Positions 48,491 through 56,506 of a stretch of DNA of 64,000 nucleotides are shown piece after piece. This DNA is from Microbacter sp. GSS18 (lineage in GTDB: Bacteria > Actinomycetota > Actinomycetes > Actinomycetales > Microbacteriaceae): positions 2,728,001 through 2,792,000 of the forward strand of contig CP119753.1 in NCBI GenBank assembly GCA_029319145.1. The letters run 5' to 3'. The number at the start of each line of letters is the position of its first letter. Positions within the stretch are counted from its first letter, which is position 1. The translations under genes and the position numbers were made by a program. The notes under the pieces are model-generated. The model ran no database searches and was not told the DNA's origin. It was given only the letters and a program-made list of their open reading frames with translations.

Positions 48491-49455
48491 GAGGCGTCCT
48501 CCGCCACGCAGCGGACGACCTGCGTTCCCAGGCCCTCGATCGAGCCGGTCATGACGTCGCCGTCGCGCAGGAAGCGACCCCAGTGCTGCCCGTTGCCCTG
48601 GGGGCTGCCGGTCAGCAGCAGATCCCCGGGCAGCAGCGGCATGTTCTGCGACGCCGCCGAGATGAGCGCCGGGATGTCGAAGAGCAGGTCGTCGGTGTTC
48701 CCGTCCTGCATGCGGTCGCCGTTGAGGTCGAGCGCAACGGCGAGGTGCCCGCCGTCGACGTGCGCTGCGGGAACCAGGAAGGGCCCGGTCGGAAGGAAGC
48801 CCGGTGCGTTCTTCGATCGGTACCAGTCGGTGCCGATCTCCTTCATGTCCTTGCGGAAGACCAGGTCGCGTGTCGTGACGTCGTTGACGATCGTGTAGCC
48901 GGCGACGTGATCCATCGCCTCGTCGCGAGAGACGCGGAAGGCCTCGCGGCCGATGACGATCGCGAGCTCGAGCTCCCAGTCGTGGACGTCGCTGTAGGAC
49001 GGCAGCACGAGCGGCACGTCGTCGCCGACGACCGCCGTGGGCAGACCGATGAAGAAGTACGGCTCGCCGCTCTTCTTGCGCTCGTCCATGAGGTTGGCCG
49101 CGAACGCGCGAGCCTCCTCGGGCGTCCGGTCGCTGTTGTTGGTCAGGCCCGCCGCGACCAGCTCGATGACGTGCTCGCGGTAGTTCGCGCCGGCCTGCAG
49201 CACCTGGCGCGGCTCGACCGGGGCCGTGAGGACGGCGTCGGCGAGCGGCATCCATCCGCCTTCAGGGGAGGCGGCCAGCGCGGCCAGTCGCTCCCAGTCG
49301 GGCGCGGCGAGGAACGCGTTGAGCGTCGGCGCACCGAGCGTCTCGGTGTCGAGAGGTCGGATGCGGTCGCCGGCGACGAGACCGAGGCGCACGTCGTCTC
49401 CATCCCGATAGCGGGCGAGGGCGAAAGGAGCGGCCGGGCCGCGAGACGTCGTCAT
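48487..49455 (-). CDS. Fumarylacetoacetate hydrolase family protein
   Basis: 322 residues. LQAGANYREHVIELV, DWELELAIVIGREAF, HVAGYTIVNDVTTRDL and GDLLLTGSPQGNGQHW are present. First gene of the operon; ATG at 49455 after AGGAGG. With the FAH gene at 44293-45324 this gives two non-identical FAH enzymes in one transcript, so two successive diketo-acid steps (or hydratase/isomerase plus hydrolase) are plausible. Confidence 0.9.
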   Translation of the reverse strand: MTTSRGPAAPFALARYRDGDDVRLGLVAGDRIRPLDTETLGAPTLNAFLAAPDWERLAALAASPEGGWMPLADAVLTAPVEPRQVLQAGANYREHVIELVAAGLTNNSDRTPEEARAFAANLMDERKKSGEPYFFIGLPTAVVGDDVPLVLPSYSDVHDWELELAIVIGREAFRVSRDEAMDHVAGYTIVNDVTTRDLVFRKDMKEIGTDWYRSKNAPGFLPTGPFLVPAAHVDGGHLAVALDLNGDRMQDGNTDDLLFDIPALISAASQNMPLLPGDLLLTGSPQGNGQHWGRFLRDGDVMTGSIEGLGTQVVRCVAEDAS

Positions 49456-49658
49456 CGATGTGTCCTCCTGCCGCGAACGGCGATGCTGCTCACAGCACGG
49501 ACGCGACGTCGCGACCGCACTGTCACTGTGGTTTCCCCATCATCGAACCCGGCATTTCATAAGGGAACCGGATTTCGTCTATTCCGCTCATCCACAGGAT
49601 CTATGACTAGGCTGACAGCGCATCCGACGACGAATCACCGCGGAAGGATCACGACGAC
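49456..49658. promoter_or_regulatory. Divergent promoter region, aromatic operon / LysR
   Basis: A 203-bp gap between the eight-gene operon (start 49455, minus) and a LysR gene (start 49659, plus). A TAGGCT -10 candidate for the LysR gene lies at 49608-49613. The A/T-richer stretch 49550-49600, including GGAA...TTCC halves and a TTTCATAAGGGAA segment, is the likely LysR binding area. Confidence 0.45.
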
Positions 49659-50621
49659 GTGGCCGCCAACAACCCCCTGTCGCGACTCGACCTGAATCTG
49701 CTCGTGTCGCTCGATGCGCTGCTGACCGAACGCAGCGTCACGCGGGCAGCCGAGCGCCTGCACCTGAGCCAGCCGGCACTGAGCGCGTCCCTGGCGCGCC
49801 TGCGCACGCACTTCAACGACCCGATCCTGGCGCGCCGCGGCAACTCCTACGAGTTGACCCCCCTCGCGGCCCGCCTGACGGAGCACACCGCGATCGCTCT
49901 CGACGCCGCACGCCGGGTGTTCGAGGCGCAGGCGGAGTGGGAGCCGTCGGACTCCACTCGGGAATTCTCGGTGTTCGGCTCCGACTACGGCTTCGCGACG
50001 ATCGGCGCAGCGGTATCGCGCATCGCCGCGCGCGTAGCGCCCGACGTCCGGTTCCGGTTCATGCTGCACACCACCCCCATCGTCGATGACGCCGCGACGA
50101 GCTTGCGCTCCGTCGACGCCATGGTGATCCCGCACGGCTACCTCACCGACCTCCCCTTCCAGGACCTGTGGCACGACCGGTGGGTGATCGTCGCGGCCGA
50201 GGACAACGAGGCGGTCGCCGACGGTCTGACGATGGAGCTCCTCTCGGAGTCCCCGTGGGTCTTCACCTACCGCTCCCGGTCCGCGTTCACGTCGGCCAGC
50301 CGTCAACTGCAGCTCATGGGGATCGACCCGAGGGTCGAGGTCGTCGTCGAGAGCTTCATGTCGCTGGGACACTTCGTCACGGGTACCCGGCGCCTCGGCA
50401 TCGTGCAGTCGGCGATCGCGCCGATGGTCGCGCGCAACAGCGGACTGCGGGTGCTCGATCCGCCGTTCGACGCCGCGCCGACGGCGAACGCGCTGTGGTG
50501 GCATCCGGTCCACGATCGCGATCCCGAGCATGCCTGGATGCGCAGCATCTTCGCCGAAGCCGCCGACGAGGTGCAGGCGACCGTCGACGCCGGCCAGGCT
50601 GTCGCGCCGCCGGTGCCGTAG
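49659..50621 (+). CDS. LysR-family regulator (NodD/PcpR-like group)
   Basis: 320 residues. LDLNLLVSLDALLTERSVTRAAERLHLSQPALSASLARLR is the HTH of the NodD/NahR/PcpR-type subgroup, whose members often answer to aromatic compounds. The effector domain extends from about residue 105. GTG start at 49659 with GGAAGG upstream. It is divergent from the aromatic operon and is its likely activator. Confidence 0.9.
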   Translation: MAANNPLSRLDLNLLVSLDALLTERSVTRAAERLHLSQPALSASLARLRTHFNDPILARRGNSYELTPLAARLTEHTAIALDAARRVFEAQAEWEPSDSTREFSVFGSDYGFATIGAAVSRIAARVAPDVRFRFMLHTTPIVDDAATSLRSVDAMVIPHGYLTDLPFQDLWHDRWVIVAAEDNEAVADGLTMELLSESPWVFTYRSRSAFTSASRQLQLMGIDPRVEVVVESFMSLGHFVTGTRRLGIVQSAIAPMVARNSGLRVLDPPFDAAPTANALWWHPVHDRDPEHAWMRSIFAEAADEVQATVDAGQAVAPPVP

Positions 50622-50803
50622 GCCGGCGCCCTCGCGAATCAGGGCCCGATGCAGCGGACAGGGTCCGTGGCGACTCCGGGGGGCGAGGGGCGTCTGCCCT
50701 CTCGCGGAAGCCTCATGGCGCCGATCACGCGCGAGTGCCATCATGCGGTGAGCGCGCCCGACGGCGGAGTCCGGCGCCTGCGAGAACCGGATTCGAGGCG
50801 ACG

Positions 50804-51943
50804 ATGAAGACACGTGCCGCGGTGCTGTGGACCTCCCCCGGAACGTGGGAGGTCCGGGAGGTCGACCTGGACGATCCGGGACCCACCGAGGTCCTCGTCC
50901 AGATGGTCGCGACCGGCCTGTGCCATTCCGACGACCACATCTCCACTGGGGACCTGCCGTTCGAGCATCCGCCCGTCGTGGCCGGGCACGAAGGCGGCGG
51001 CATCGTGCGGCAGGTCGGCTCCGCCGTCACCGATCTGGCGGTCGGCGACCACGTCCTGACCTCGTTCATCCCGTCTTGCGGGCGCTGCAAGTGGTGCGCG
51101 CGGGGTCAGCAGAATCTGTGCGACGCGGGCGGGAACGCCATGATCGGCGAGCAGCCGTCCGGTGGCTACCGCATGCGCGCAGACGGCGCCGAGATCGCGA
51201 CGATGACCGGACTGGGCGGCTTCTCGCAGTGGCAGGTGTTCGATGAGACGTCGCTGATCAAGATCGACCCGTCACTGCCGCTGCACACGGTGTGCCTCGT
51301 CGCGTGCGCCGTGCAGACGGGCGTGGGGTCGGCGACCAGCGCCGCCGACGTGCGCCCCGGCGATGTGGTCATCGTCATGGGGGTCGGCGGGATCGGCATG
51401 AACGCCGTGCAGGGAGCGGCGCTGGCGGGAGCGAGCCACGTCGTCGCGGTCGACCCGGCGCCGCGCAAGCGGGAGTGGGCACCGCAGTTCGGCGCCACCG
51501 AGGTCTTCGCCGACATGCCCGCCGCGCAGGAGTTCGTCGCCTCGATCACGAACGGGCAGGGGGCGGACTCGGCGATCGTGACCACGGGCGTCGTCACGAA
51601 CGAGCACATCGGCCAGGCCTACCAGGCGATCCGCAAGGGCGGGACCGTGGTCGTGACGGGCCTCGGCCCCGCAGACGACGACGGCCCGATCCCGGGCTTC
51701 AACGCCTCGGACACGGCACTCATGCAGAAGCGCATCCAGGGCGCCCTGTTCGGGATGGGCTCACCGCGCGACGCCATGCCGACGATCCTCGAGCTCTACC
51801 GCGCCGGCCGGATCAAGATCGACGAACTCGTCACGAAGCGCTACACGCTCGACCAGATCAACGAGGCCTACGCCGACATGCACGCCGGCGACATCATCCG
51901 CGGCGTGATCGACTTCGTGCCGGTCGGGGAGAGCATCGACTGA
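50804..51943 (+). CDS. NDMA-dependent-type zinc alcohol dehydrogenase
   Basis: 379 residues, MDR superfamily. Catalytic zinc ligands C40 (GLCHSD) and H62/E63 (AGHEGGG), structural zinc cysteines C92, C95, C98, C106 and the nucleotide motif GVGGIGMNAVQGA are visible. The family, known from Rhodococcus and Amycolatopsis, holds tightly bound NAD(H) and oxidises alcohols or formaldehyde adducts. Start at 50804, 182 bp after the LysR gene. With hxlAB nearby it may help with one-carbon compounds. Confidence 0.88.
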   Translation: MKTRAAVLWTSPGTWEVREVDLDDPGPTEVLVQMVATGLCHSDDHISTGDLPFEHPPVVAGHEGGGIVRQVGSAVTDLAVGDHVLTSFIPSCGRCKWCARGQQNLCDAGGNAMIGEQPSGGYRMRADGAEIATMTGLGGFSQWQVFDETSLIKIDPSLPLHTVCLVACAVQTGVGSATSAADVRPGDVVIVMGVGGIGMNAVQGAALAGASHVVAVDPAPRKREWAPQFGATEVFADMPAAQEFVASITNGQGADSAIVTTGVVTNEHIGQAYQAIRKGGTVVVTGLGPADDDGPIPGFNASDTALMQKRIQGALFGMGSPRDAMPTILELYRAGRIKIDELVTKRYTLDQINEAYADMHAGDIIRGVIDFVPVGESID

Positions 51944-52077
51944 TCCGGGCCGGGGGTCTCGTGACGACGGGCCCAAAGACTCTGGCGCGCACCCGTGATC
52001 AGCGGTTCGGTTGGCGTGAGCGAGCCCGGGCGGCCGCCACCGGCCACGGCCGGGTCGCGGATCGCCGGAGGTGCACG

Positions 52078-52755
52078 ATGAACGAGGAACTCCTGCTCCA
52101 CCTGGCCGAGATCGGCGGCGTCTTCGTGGGATTCGGGGCTCTCATCGCCGTGCGCAGCCCTGAATCCCGCGATCCCCACGCACGCGGGTACCTCCGCGCG
52201 ATGGTGTGGATGGGGAGCAGCACGATGCTGTTCGCGCTGCTGCCGATCATCCTCGCCGGCTACGGTCTGTCCGGCCGGGCGCTCTGGCTGACGTGCGCCA
52301 TCGTGGCGCTGATCGTCTACCTGCTGCTCGTGGTGATCGACAACCGCCAGCCCGATATGAGCGGCGAATGGGAACACGCACACCCCGCCTACGGGCGGAC
52401 ATTCGTCGCCGTCGGCCTGCCTCTGCATGCCACGATCGCCGGCGGCTCGCTGCTCATCATCATCGGCATCCTCCCCACCCTCGAGCCGGCCATCTACGCA
52501 ACCGTGGTCACCGCGACCCTGGTCTTCGCGGCGTGGACGCTCGTCATGCTGCTGTGGGATCCGCTACCGCCGAGGCGTCGCCGGAAGTCGGCGGAAGTCC
52601 GGGCGCAGCGGCAAGCACCGAAGAGCGGTGCTTCGCCCTCGGCAACGGGGAATCACTCGATGCGGCATCCGCGTCCGCCCGCCGGACGTCGCGAATCCGA
52701 GGCTCGCCGAGTGCGGGCGATGACCGGATCGCGAAGCGCGGGAGGTGCGCGATGA
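52078..52755 (+). CDS. Hypothetical membrane protein with about four TM segments
   Basis: 225 residues. Hydrophobic segments at about 13-25, 45-63, 68-88, 112-136 and 140-162, followed by a basic tail that is probably acquired (see the duplicated block 52681-52862). ATG at 52078 after GGAGGTG. Similar short integral membrane proteins are common in Microbacteriaceae; no function known. The N-terminal MNEELLLHLAEIGGVFVGFG is well formed, whereas the C-terminal 40 residues look like translated non-native sequence. Confidence 0.6.
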   Translation: MNEELLLHLAEIGGVFVGFGALIAVRSPESRDPHARGYLRAMVWMGSSTMLFALLPIILAGYGLSGRALWLTCAIVALIVYLLLVVIDNRQPDMSGEWEHAHPAYGRTFVAVGLPLHATIAGGSLLIIIGILPTLEPAIYATVVTATLVFAAWTLVMLLWDPLPPRRRRKSAEVRAQRQAPKSGASPSATGNHSMRHPRPPAGRRESEARRVRAMTGSRSAGGAR

Positions 52756-52862
52756 ACGAGGAGCTCTTTCTCCACCTGGCCCCCGCGACAGCCTCCGCTC
52801 TCAGCGCCGGGCGTCGCGGATCCAGGGCTCGCCGAGCGCGAGCAGTGCGGCATCCGACGTGA
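52681..52862. repeat. Partial duplication: vapC 3' end and membrane-gene 5' end
   Basis: 52724-52781 repeats, with about 85% identity, the ribosome-binding site and first ten codons of the membrane gene at 52050-52107 (ATGAACGAGGA.CTC and on). 52681-52723 repeats the vapC 3' region 52806-52848, offset about 125 bp. The second start (52752) opens only a 36-codon frame that runs antisense into vapC. The block is thus a decayed tandem duplication joining the two genes. Confidence 0.65.
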
Positions 52863-53190
52863 GCAGGTCCATCGATTCGGCCCGGGCCTGAGCGAGCAGC
52901 ATCCGATCGAACGGGTCATGGCGGGCCAACGCCGGGAAGCCCGCGAGCGCGGCCGCGTGCTCGGCGGTGAACGCAAGCTCGACGAGGCCGGAGTCGGCGA
53001 AGACCTGAGGGTACCCGTCGCCGCCCGGCAACTCGAGTCGCCCGAGCATGCTCTTGATCGTGATCTCGAGGACGGTGGCCGCCGAGAAGTGCACGCGCTG
53101 CGCCTCGTCGATCCGCATCCGGCTCTCAGGGCCGAGCAGCGGGTCGTCCCGGTAGAGCCACAGCAGCGCGTTGGCGTCGAGCAGGATCAC
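52801..53190 (-). CDS. vapC: VapC-type PIN-domain toxin
   Basis: 129 residues. The acidic RNase site is complete: D5 (ILLDANALLW), Glu in VLEITIKSM, Asp in RHDPFDRMLLAQA and Asp in TSDAAL. This PhdYeFM-associated subgroup cleaves RNA, usually tRNA. GTG start at 53190 overlaps the antitoxin stop (GTGA). Its 3' end is partly duplicated at 52681-52723. Confidence 0.9.
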   Translation of the reverse strand: MILLDANALLWLYRDDPLLGPESRMRIDEAQRVHFSAATVLEITIKSMLGRLELPGGDGYPQVFADSGLVELAFTAEHAAALAGFPALARHDPFDRMLLAQARAESMDLLTSDAALLALGEPWIRDARR

Positions 53191-53423
53191 GACCCGGACC
53201 CGTAGAAGAGCTCCGCGATCTCGTCATCGACTCCGTCGAAGACTCCGGGATCGTGGACGGGCTCACCGGAACCGAGCCCGTACACGACCTGCACGTCTCG
53301 GTGGACGACCAGGTCGACGACGGGCACACCGGCCCGCGCGATCGTGACCTGCTCGCCCGCCAGGACGCGCGCGATCAGAGCCGACAGCTGCGACTTCGCC
53401 TCGTGGACGTTCACCTGGGTCAC
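53187..53423 (-). CDS. Phd/YefM-type antitoxin
   Basis: 78 residues. TQVNVHEAKSQLSALIARVLAGEQVTIARAGVPVVDLV is the Phd/YefM DNA-binding domain; the acidic tail (DPGVFDGVDDEIAELF) should bind VapC. GTG start at 53423. A perfect palindrome 9-28 bp upstream is the expected autoregulatory operator. Confidence 0.9.
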   Translation of the reverse strand: MTQVNVHEAKSQLSALIARVLAGEQVTIARAGVPVVDLVVHRDVQVVYGLGSGEPVHDPGVFDGVDDEIAELFYGSGS

Positions 53424-53431
53424 GGCACCAG

Positions 53432-53451
53432 CTTAGCCAAGTCTGGCTAAG
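53432..53451. promoter_or_regulatory. Operator of the phd-vapC pair
   Basis: CTTAGCCA-AGTC-TGGCTAAG: perfect 8-bp arms with a 4-bp centre, directly upstream of the antitoxin start. Its A/T content and position suit promoter overlap and autorepression by Phd. Confidence 0.75.
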
Positions 53452-53523
53452 TCCGCCGACCTGCGCGCCTCAATAGTGAGACGTCGGGCGAGCCGGCCCC
53501 CACCGGCCCGCCCGACGAGTGGG

Positions 53524-54147
53524 TCAGACGACGGCGGCGCGGAGCGAGGCCGCCGCAGCGCTGACATCCTCGGCGCCGTAGATCGCGCCGCCGGCGACGG
53601 CGACCTGCGCGCCCGAAGACTGCACGGCCGGGATCGACGCGGCGTTCACGCCGCCCGCGACCGAGAACGGCACGCCCGCGGCACGGCCGGCCTCGAGCAG
53701 CCCCTCGAGCGAGTAGCCCTCCTTCGCCTGCTCGTCGAGGCCAGCGTGCATCTCGACGAACGCGGCGCCGAGCGCGACGGCCTCGCGGGCGCGCTTCGCC
53801 TTGTCGTCGACGCCGATGAGGTCGACGACGACGCCCTTGCCGTGGGCGGTCGCGGCCTTGACCGCCCCCGCGATGGTGCTGTCGTCGGCCGAACCGAGCA
53901 CCGTGACGAGGTCCGCCCCCGCGCGAAACGCGATGTCGGCCTCGAGCTCGCCGGCGTCCATGGTCTTCAGGTCGGCGAACACCACCTTGTCGGGGTGGGC
54001 CTGCTTCATCGCGGTGACCGCCGACAGGCCCTCGCTCTTGATGAGGGGCGTGCCGAGCTCGAGGACGTCGACGTGGTCGGCAGCGGCCGCGGCCAGGCGC
54101 AGCGCGTCCTCGGTGGTGAGCGTGTCGATGGCGAACTGGATCTTCAT
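53524..54147 (-). CDS. hxlA: 3-Hexulose-6-phosphate synthase
   Basis: 207 residues, OMP-decarboxylase-type TIM barrel. QFAIDTLTTEDAL, VLELGTPLIKSEG, VFADLKTMDAGELEADIAFRAGADLVTVLG and VAVAGGAIYGAEDV are characteristic. It condenses formaldehyde with ribulose 5-phosphate (RuMP pathway). ATG at 54147; 49 bp downstream of hxlB on the same strand, so cotranscribed. In a non-methylotroph it serves formaldehyde detoxification or, in reverse, pentose supply. Confidence 0.93.
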   Translation of the reverse strand: MKIQFAIDTLTTEDALRLAAAAADHVDVLELGTPLIKSEGLSAVTAMKQAHPDKVVFADLKTMDAGELEADIAFRAGADLVTVLGSADDSTIAGAVKAATAHGKGVVVDLIGVDDKAKRAREAVALGAAFVEMHAGLDEQAKEGYSLEGLLEAGRAAGVPFSVAGGVNAASIPAVQSSGAQVAVAGGAIYGAEDVSAAAASLRAAVV

Positions 54148-54196
54148 GATTCTGCTTTCTGGGGTTCTGTCCTGCGCGAGGGCGTGCGGGACGGGG

Positions 54197-54775
54197 TCAT
54201 TCGAGGTTCGCGTGGCGCGGCCACAGGTCGTCCGCGCTGCGGCCGCTCTCGCGCCACAGCGTGTGGAAGAGGGCGTCGCCGAGGAGCATCACGGTCTGCT
54301 CGAAGAGGCTGCCCGCGTACTGCACGGACGCGGCGCCCGAACGATCGAGCTTGTCGGCGGCGGGGACGACCACCACGGGCCGCGCCAGCATCGCCAGCGG
54401 CGAGTCGGGCGCCGTCGTGATCGCCGCGACCTCGGCGCCGACGTCGCGTGCCGTCGTGGCCGCCCGCACGATGCCCGACGTCGTCCCGGATCCGCTGGCG
54501 ACGATGAGCAGGTCGCCCGCGGCGATGGCGGGCGTCGTGGTGTCGCCGACGACGAACACGGTCACACCGAGGTGCATCAGACGCATCGCGGTCATCCGCA
54601 ACGCGAGTCCCGAGCGGCCGGCGCCGAGCACGAACACGCGATCCGCGGCGACGACGGCCCGCGCGAGCCGGTCGAGCCGGTCGCGCTGCGTGTCGGCGAT
54701 TCGGTGAAGGACGGCCGAGACCTCGATCTCGATCTCGAGCAGGTCGGTCCGGGGAGTGGCGATCGCGGTGGTCAC
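54197..54775 (-). CDS. hxlB: 6-Phospho-3-hexuloisomerase
   Basis: 192 residues, SIS fold: VFVLGAGRSGLALRMTAMRLMHLG, DLLIVASGSGTTSGIV and a C-terminal ASVQYAGSLFEQTVMLLGDALFH are typical of PHI. It turns hexulose 6-phosphate into fructose 6-phosphate, the second RuMP step. GTG start at 54775. First gene of the hxlB-hxlA operon, divergent from an HTH regulator with CGGGTAGG-type sites between. Confidence 0.93.
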   Translation of the reverse strand: MTTAIATPRTDLLEIEIEVSAVLHRIADTQRDRLDRLARAVVAADRVFVLGAGRSGLALRMTAMRLMHLGVTVFVVGDTTTPAIAAGDLLIVASGSGTTSGIVRAATTARDVGAEVAAITTAPDSPLAMLARPVVVVPAADKLDRSGAASVQYAGSLFEQTVMLLGDALFHTLWRESGRSADDLWPRHANLE

Positions 54776-54829
54776 GACACGATGATCCGCGGCTGTGCGC
54801 CACGATGCCGCCCGCCGGTCGGGGAGAGA

Positions 54830-54867
54830 ACCTACCCGTTCGGGCAGGTATGCCCCATCCGGGTAGG
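54830..54867. promoter_or_regulatory. Operator cluster between hxlB and its divergent regulator
   Basis: ACCTACCCG-TT-CGGGCAGGT (54830-54849) is a 20-bp palindrome with one mismatch, and a third half-site CGGGTAGG (54860-54867) follows and overlaps the TAGGGT -10 (54864-54869) of the regulator gene. Binding could both repress the regulator and control hxlBA. Confidence 0.65.
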
Positions 54868-54875
54868 GTTCTCGA

Positions 54876-55700
54876 GTGACTGCTCCCCTCGCCGCTTCAC
54901 CCGCCGACCGCCTGCGCGCCCACGATCAGGCGCGGCTGCTCGCCGAGCAGGCCGACCGTCACGCGGTGGTGCTCGAGTCGCTGCTGGCGGTGCTGCGCTC
55001 GTCGCGACTGGATGATCGGGCTGCTCGCCAGAACGCGATCGACATCGCCGCGACCGCGCTGGTCGAGCTGCGAACCGTCTCGGACGAGCGCCGGCACGAC
55101 CTGCTCGAACCCGTCGTCGGAGCCTTCGCCCGCCTCAAGGGCGACCTGCGCCCGCTCGTGCGCTTCGGTGACCTCGACGTGCAGTTCGTCGAGCCGCCCG
55201 CCAACGGACGCGCCCTGCCGGGCGAGGTGGCCCAGGCCGCGCGGGCGATCGTGCGCAACGCCGTCCTGGCGTTCGTGGACGCGGCCGAGGCACGGCGCGT
55301 CCGGATCCAGTGGGATTGCGACGGGCTGAACCTGATCATCGGCATCCGGGACGACGGGCGCGGCGAGCTGCGCGCCCACGACGACGCCCTCCGGCCGATC
55401 GCGGAGCACGTCTCGGCGCTGGAGGGCCGCATGACGGTGACCTCGACCCCCGGATGGGGCAGCGACGTCGGGATCGTGATCCCCCTGGATCCCCCGCAGA
55501 CGCCGTCGCCCGTCGAGGACGTCTCCGACCTCACCGAGCGCGAACGCGACGTGCTGCGCCTCCTGGCGGCGGGTTCGCGCAACGCGCAGATCGCTCAGGA
55601 GCTCGCGATCAGCCCGCACACGGTGAAGTTCCACGTCTCGCGCCTGCTGCACAAGACGGGGGCACGCAATCGCGTGGAGCTGGTCTCACTGCTGCGCTGA
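54876..55700 (+). CDS. ATPase-like domain fused to LuxR-type HTH regulator
   Basis: 274 residues. The middle shows a histidine-kinase-like ATPase remnant (AIVRNAVLAFVDAAEARRV as N-box, IGIRDDGRGEL as G1 and TSTPGWGSDVGIVIPL as G2), but there is no phospho-acceptor His block. The C-terminal 65 residues are a LuxR/FixJ HTH (LTERERDVLRLLAAGSRNAQIAQELAISPHTVKFHVSRLL). GTG start is leaderless: TAGGGT 6 nt upstream. Divergent from hxlB, so a regulator of the RuMP genes is likely. The signal is unknown. Confidence 0.85.
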   Translation: MTAPLAASPADRLRAHDQARLLAEQADRHAVVLESLLAVLRSSRLDDRAARQNAIDIAATALVELRTVSDERRHDLLEPVVGAFARLKGDLRPLVRFGDLDVQFVEPPANGRALPGEVAQAARAIVRNAVLAFVDAAEARRVRIQWDCDGLNLIIGIRDDGRGELRAHDDALRPIAEHVSALEGRMTVTSTPGWGSDVGIVIPLDPPQTPSPVEDVSDLTERERDVLRLLAAGSRNAQIAQELAISPHTVKFHVSRLLHKTGARNRVELVSLLR

Positions 55701-55714
55701 TCCTCCGGCGACGC

Positions 55715-56506
55715 TCAGGCCGAGACCCTCTCGTCGATCCCCGCGAAGAACTCGCCGAGCACCTTGGCGACGGCGGCGGGCTGCTCGACCGGCGGCAGGT
55801 GCGCGGCATCCGCGATCCACGCGACGGCGCCCTCCTGCACGCCCTCCGCGATCTCGACCAGGGCCGGCTCGGGAGTGACCTCGTCGAACTCTCCCCACAG
55901 GGCGAGCACCGGCGTCTCGATCTCGCCGAGCCGGTCGCGCACGTCGTAGCCGGCGAGCGCTTCGCAGCACAGCGCGTAGCTCTCGTCGTCGGTGTCCTGC
56001 AGCGCCTGCAGCAGACGCGCGGTGAGCTCGGGTTCCCGCGCCATCGACCCCGGCGCGAACCAGCGCTGCGCCGAGCCCACGGTGAGTGCCGAGGTGCCCG
56101 ACGCGCGCACCTCGGCCGCGCGCTCGTGCCATCCTTCGGGCTCACCGAACCTCGCGGCCGTGCACAGCAGGGCAGCCCCGTCGACCATGCCCGGATGCCG
56201 CAGCATGAGCTCGAGCCCGACCGCGCCGCTGAACGAGACGCCCGCGTAGCGGAAGTGCTCGTGCTCGTGCGTGCGCAGCGCGTCGGCGACGGCATCCGCG
56301 ATCTCGCCGATCGTGAAGGGCCCGCTAGCGGGCGGCGCGGCGCCGTGGCCTGGCAGGTCCCACGCGACCACACGGTGCCGCTCGGCGAGCCGGGGCACGA
56401 CGGTGTCCCACAGGACGGTCGACGTGCCCAGCGACGGCCCGAGCACGAGCAGCGGCGCATCCGCGTACCCGACGGGGGCACTGAGGGCGATGGACGGTGC
56501 GGTCAT
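55715..56506 (-). CDS. pcaD: 3-Oxoadipate enol-lactonase
   Basis: 263 residues of the alpha/beta hydrolase fold: VLGPSLGTSTVLWD, VAWDLPGHGAAPP, nucleophile S91 in YAGVSFSGAVGLE, acid in WGEFDEVTP and His in DAAHLPP. Hydrolyses the enol-lactone to 3-oxoadipate in the protocatechuate branch. Here it stands alone and is not fused to PcaC (carboxymuconolactone decarboxylase) as in many actinobacteria. The ATG at 56506 overlaps the pcaB stop by 4 nt. Confidence 0.9.
   Translation of the reverse strand: MTAPSIALSAPVGYADAPLLVLGPSLGTSTVLWDTVVPRLAERHRVVAWDLPGHGAAPPASGPFTIGEIADAVADALRTHEHEHFRYAGVSFSGAVGLELMLRHPGMVDGAALLCTAARFGEPEGWHERAAEVRASGTSALTVGSAQRWFAPGSMAREPELTARLLQALQDTDDESYALCCEALAGYDVRDRLGEIETPVLALWGEFDEVTPEPALVEIAEGVQEGAVAWIADAAHLPPVEQPAAVAKVLGEFFAGIDERVSA

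Noticed and set aside
52752..52862. 36-codon ORF starting MNEELFLHLA
   Set aside because: It is the duplicated start of the 52078 gene and then runs antisense through the vapC 3' end, so it is a duplication by-product and not a gene.
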